Below, piece by piece: positions 62,115 to 64,000 of a DNA stretch of 64,000 nt. Below the pieces are notes generated by a model that searched no databases, was not told where the DNA came from, and worked only from the letters and a program-made list of their open reading frames with translations. The DNA lies in NCBI GenBank assembly GCA_016183985.1, contig JACPDN010000006.1, positions 1,364,001 to 1,428,000 on the forward strand, in the 5' to 3' direction. Source of the DNA: Pseudomonadota bacterium. GTDB taxonomy: Bacteria; Pseudomonadota; Alphaproteobacteria; Dongiales; Dongiaceae. The position numbers and the translations under genes were made by a program. The first letter of the stretch is position 1. The number at the start of each line of letters is the position of its first letter.

Positions 62115-63076
62115 GAAAGGGTGTCGTCTGATCGATGCGGATGATGCGCACCGAGCAAGCTGGTCCCTTCGGCATCGCCGATAATGACCGGACGGTGCCA
62201 TTGCCGCAGTTCGGGTATGCGGCCCTCCGGCGCCGCAGGTGGTTCGAAATGACTGAAGGGCTGCCATCGCCGATCGGCATAGGTGAGAATCTCACCCCTG
62301 GCGGCCGCCACCAAGGCGAGGCCGCCGGCAATATCCCAGATGTTCGGCCGTTCGAAGCGCGCTACGCGCAGCAATCCCGCCGCCACGAAGGCGCATTCGA
62401 TCGCGGCCGAGCCGGTCTTCCTGACCTCCCATGGCAAATCCACATCCGGCACCGCTTGCGGCTCACCCGCCAGGCGCCGGCGAATGCCGGGATTGAGGCG
62501 CGGACGCAAGGCTTCGCCATCGAAACAGACATCGCCGCCGAGGCAGGCATGATAGATGCCGGCATAGAGCGCGTGGCTGGCCGAGCACCAGATCGCCCCC
62601 GCGATCGGCCGGCCGCGATGCAGGACGCCGATCGAGGCGGCGAAAAGTGGAAAGCCGTTGATGAAATTCGTGGTGCCGTCGATCGGATCGATCGCCCAGA
62701 GGAAATCGCTTTCGCGGCCCGAGGAATCCCTGATCTCCTCACCCAGAATGTCATGGGTGGGGAAGGTTTCGGCAAGACGCATGCGGATCATGCGCTCGAC
62801 ATTCTGGTCGACCTCAGAGACCGGATCGCGGAAGAGATTGATCGGCCGCACCGTTTTTGCCGCCTGCTCGACCACCTTCACCGGGTCCACCGCCTTGTAG
62901 CGGATGGTGACGGCGCGGCCCAATTGCTGCACAATTTCGCTACCGGCAAGATGCGCCAAATCGACCGCCATCTGTTCGATCTTGCGCAATAATTCCGCGT
63001 CGAGATCCGGGATGCCATCCGCCGCCGCAGCGACGGGATCGACGCCCGGATCGCCACGCACCAGATGGATGCTCAT
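62108..63076 (-). CDS. Inositol monophosphatase family protein
   Basis: The 322-residue protein has the metal and catalytic motifs of this family: ILGEEIRD, WAIDPIDGTTNFINGFPLFAASIGV and NIWDIAGGLALVAAARG. It hydrolyses a phosphate monoester (inositol-1-phosphate, histidinol-phosphate or 3'-phosphoadenosine-type substrates are possible). About 30 extra residues at each end are not conserved. The start overlaps the stop of the kinase-like gene by ATGA, so both are in one operon. Confidence 0.92.
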   Translation of the reverse strand: MSIHLVRGDPGVDPVAAAADGIPDLDAELLRKIEQMAVDLAHLAGSEIVQQLGRAVTIRYKAVDPVKVVEQAAKTVRPINLFRDPVSEVDQNVERMIRMRLAETFPTHDILGEEIRDSSGRESDFLWAIDPIDGTTNFINGFPLFAASIGVLHRGRPIAGAIWCSASHALYAGIYHACLGGDVCFDGEALRPRLNPGIRRRLAGEPQAVPDVDLPWEVRKTGSAAIECAFVAAGLLRVARFERPNIWDIAGGLALVAAARGEILTYADRRWQPFSHFEPPAAPEGRIPELRQWHRPVIIGDAEGTSLLGAHHPHRSDDTLSH

Positions 63077-64000
63077 GGCCGTATCTCCGATTGTTCCGGG
63101 TCTAGATTGGTTGGTGGGGAAGGTGCTGCGCGGTCGCGGTCAGACGGCACCAATATATCCAGCCGCTCGGCCAGAAGCTCAACGCTGACGACGCCAGCAC
63201 GATCGCCGGCATGGCTTGGCGTCTCCGGCGCGAAATCGTCGATGCGCAGCGGATCGTCCCGCCAGTCGATCTCGATCCGCCGCGCACGCGTCGCCTTAAG
63301 TGGCGGAACCTCGCTCGCACCGGCATCGATCCAATTGAGCACCGCCGCGCGCTGGTCGGGAGCGATCGTCACCACGTCGAAATATCCATCGCCGAGATCT
63401 GCACCCGGTGCCAGGCACAGGCGCGAGCCGGCATGCTGGATATTCATCGCTTCCATCAGCAGCAGCGGCCCCGGGCATTGGGCGCCGTCGAGCCAGATGC
63501 GCGAGTGCAGCGGCTCGGCATGGAGGAGCGCATGACGAAAGGCCTCGCGCCCCAAGCGGATGCTGTCGGCGGGGGAAACGCCATCGGTCTTGAATTGCAG
63601 GATGGTCTTGGCAAGGGGGCCGAGGCCCACCGCTTCGACGAAGCGCGTCTCGCCCCAGGGTCCGCTGACGCGGCCGATATCGAGCTGACGGTGCTCGGCA
63701 TGACGCCAGGCCGTGACGATCTCGTTCCCTGATCCCGGCTGTGCCGGATCAACGATGCCTAGCGATTGCGCGATATTGTTCGCTGTGCCGAGCGGCACGA
63801 TGGCGATGGCGCGCTTCTGGAACGGGAGCTTGGCCAGAATACGCGCGACCGTGCCGTCGCCGCCCGCCAGTACCACCATGTCGCTAGGGCCGGCAAGGCA
63901 GCGGTCGAGTTCCGGATCATGCGACGCACAATGATGCACCTTGAGGCCGCCGGCTTCAAGCGCCGTGGTGAGCTCGTCAGGGCTGATATGCCCTGTACCC
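63073..64000 (-). CDS. Diacylglycerol/lipid kinase family protein (5' end beyond window)
   Basis: The 309 codons inside the window include the nucleotide motif LAGGDGTVARILAKL and PLGTANNIAQSLG of DAGK-type lipid kinases, followed by a beta-sandwich C-domain (GDGYFDVVTIAP). The frame is open to the window edge, so the N-terminus is missing. It probably phosphorylates a lipid such as diacylglycerol or sphingosine-type alcohol. It is translated just before the phosphatase-family gene. Confidence 0.9.
   Translation of the reverse strand, partial: GTGHISPDELTTALEAGGLKVHHCASHDPELDRCLAGPSDMVVLAGGDGTVARILAKLPFQKRAIAIVPLGTANNIAQSLGIVDPAQPGSGNEIVTAWRHAEHRQLDIGRVSGPWGETRFVEAVGLGPLAKTILQFKTDGVSPADSIRLGREAFRHALLHAEPLHSRIWLDGAQCPGPLLLMEAMNIQHAGSRLCLAPGADLGDGYFDVVTIAPDQRAAVLNWIDAGASEVPPLKATRARRIEIDWRDDPLRIDDFAPETPSHAGDRAGVVSVELLAERLDILVPSDRDRAAPSPPTNLDPEQSEIRP

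Overview
The window is about 64 kb of a high-GC (visibly ~60-65%) chromosome that looks alphaproteobacterial. The evidence is family-level: PotABCD/TctABC-type importers, GcvA-like LysR regulators, an MFS/TetR pair, OmpR-type two-component signalling, short GTG/ATG overlapping operons, and two families of long palindromic intergenic repeats of a kind common in that class. Rhodospirillales-like affiliation is a guess; there is no rRNA or tRNA here to confirm it. There is no phage, transposase, integrase or CRISPR array. The DNA is core and metabolic except for one low-GC gene near 50.2-52.3 kb.

Layout. 0-6 kb: a partial TetR gene divergent from an MFS exporter, with two copies of a palindromic operator; then a PepSY / response regulator / histidine kinase operon divergent from a second PepSY gene coupled to an ATP-grasp protein, with CTGACAG-type repeats between them. 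6-15 kb: Gfo/Idh oxidoreductase plus racemase, a lipoprotein, a tripartite tricarboxylate transporter (tctCBA), and a sulfate importer (sbp-cysT-cysW) lacking its ATPase. 14.7-15.1 kb: a strong promoter followed by ~330 nt of hairpin-rich, apparently non-coding DNA. 15-23 kb: mutS and a polyamine-type ABC operon (potD-potA-potB-potC) followed by a LuxR regulator. 23-31 kb: zinc alcohol dehydrogenase, MaeB malic enzyme, GNAT, membrane proteins, HNH nuclease, and an esterase with a natural His-rich tail. 31-40 kb: LysR-pirin, a half ABC exporter, a LysR gene without a normal start codon, CaiB-type CoA transferase with acyl-CoA dehydrogenase, aldehyde dehydrogenase and M19 dipeptidase.

40-46.9 kb holds an entericidin-like lipoprotein, a LysR regulator divergent from isochorismatase-family hydrolase / XapX / amidohydrolase / DUF1275 genes, and a short threonyl-tRNA synthetase paralogue. 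That paralogue is preceded by a 26-codon leader peptide with a Thr-Thr-Thr-Trp-Thr run and an intrinsic terminator, which is the layout of a ribosome-mediated attenuator. 47-50 kb is a TetR-SRPBCC-VOC group, a LysE exporter and a GST. 50.2-52.3 kb is the compositionally foreign gene: winged-helix-like N-terminus, PIN-like core, coiled coil and two C-terminal membrane segments. 52.5-64 kb returns to ordinary genes: SDR, CDF exporter, pdxH, glycine-zipper lipoprotein, DnaJ-like protein, EamA/LysR pair, a 29-residue membrane peptide, YedK/HMCES, a PAS protein, three small secreted proteins, inositol-phosphatase family protein and a partial diacylglycerol-kinase-like gene.

The most unusual signals are the Thr attenuator on the minimal ThrRS, the PIN-like membrane protein, the unassigned structured RNA locus, the LysR gene lacking a canonical start, and a mini-repeat nested inside members of both intergenic repeat families.
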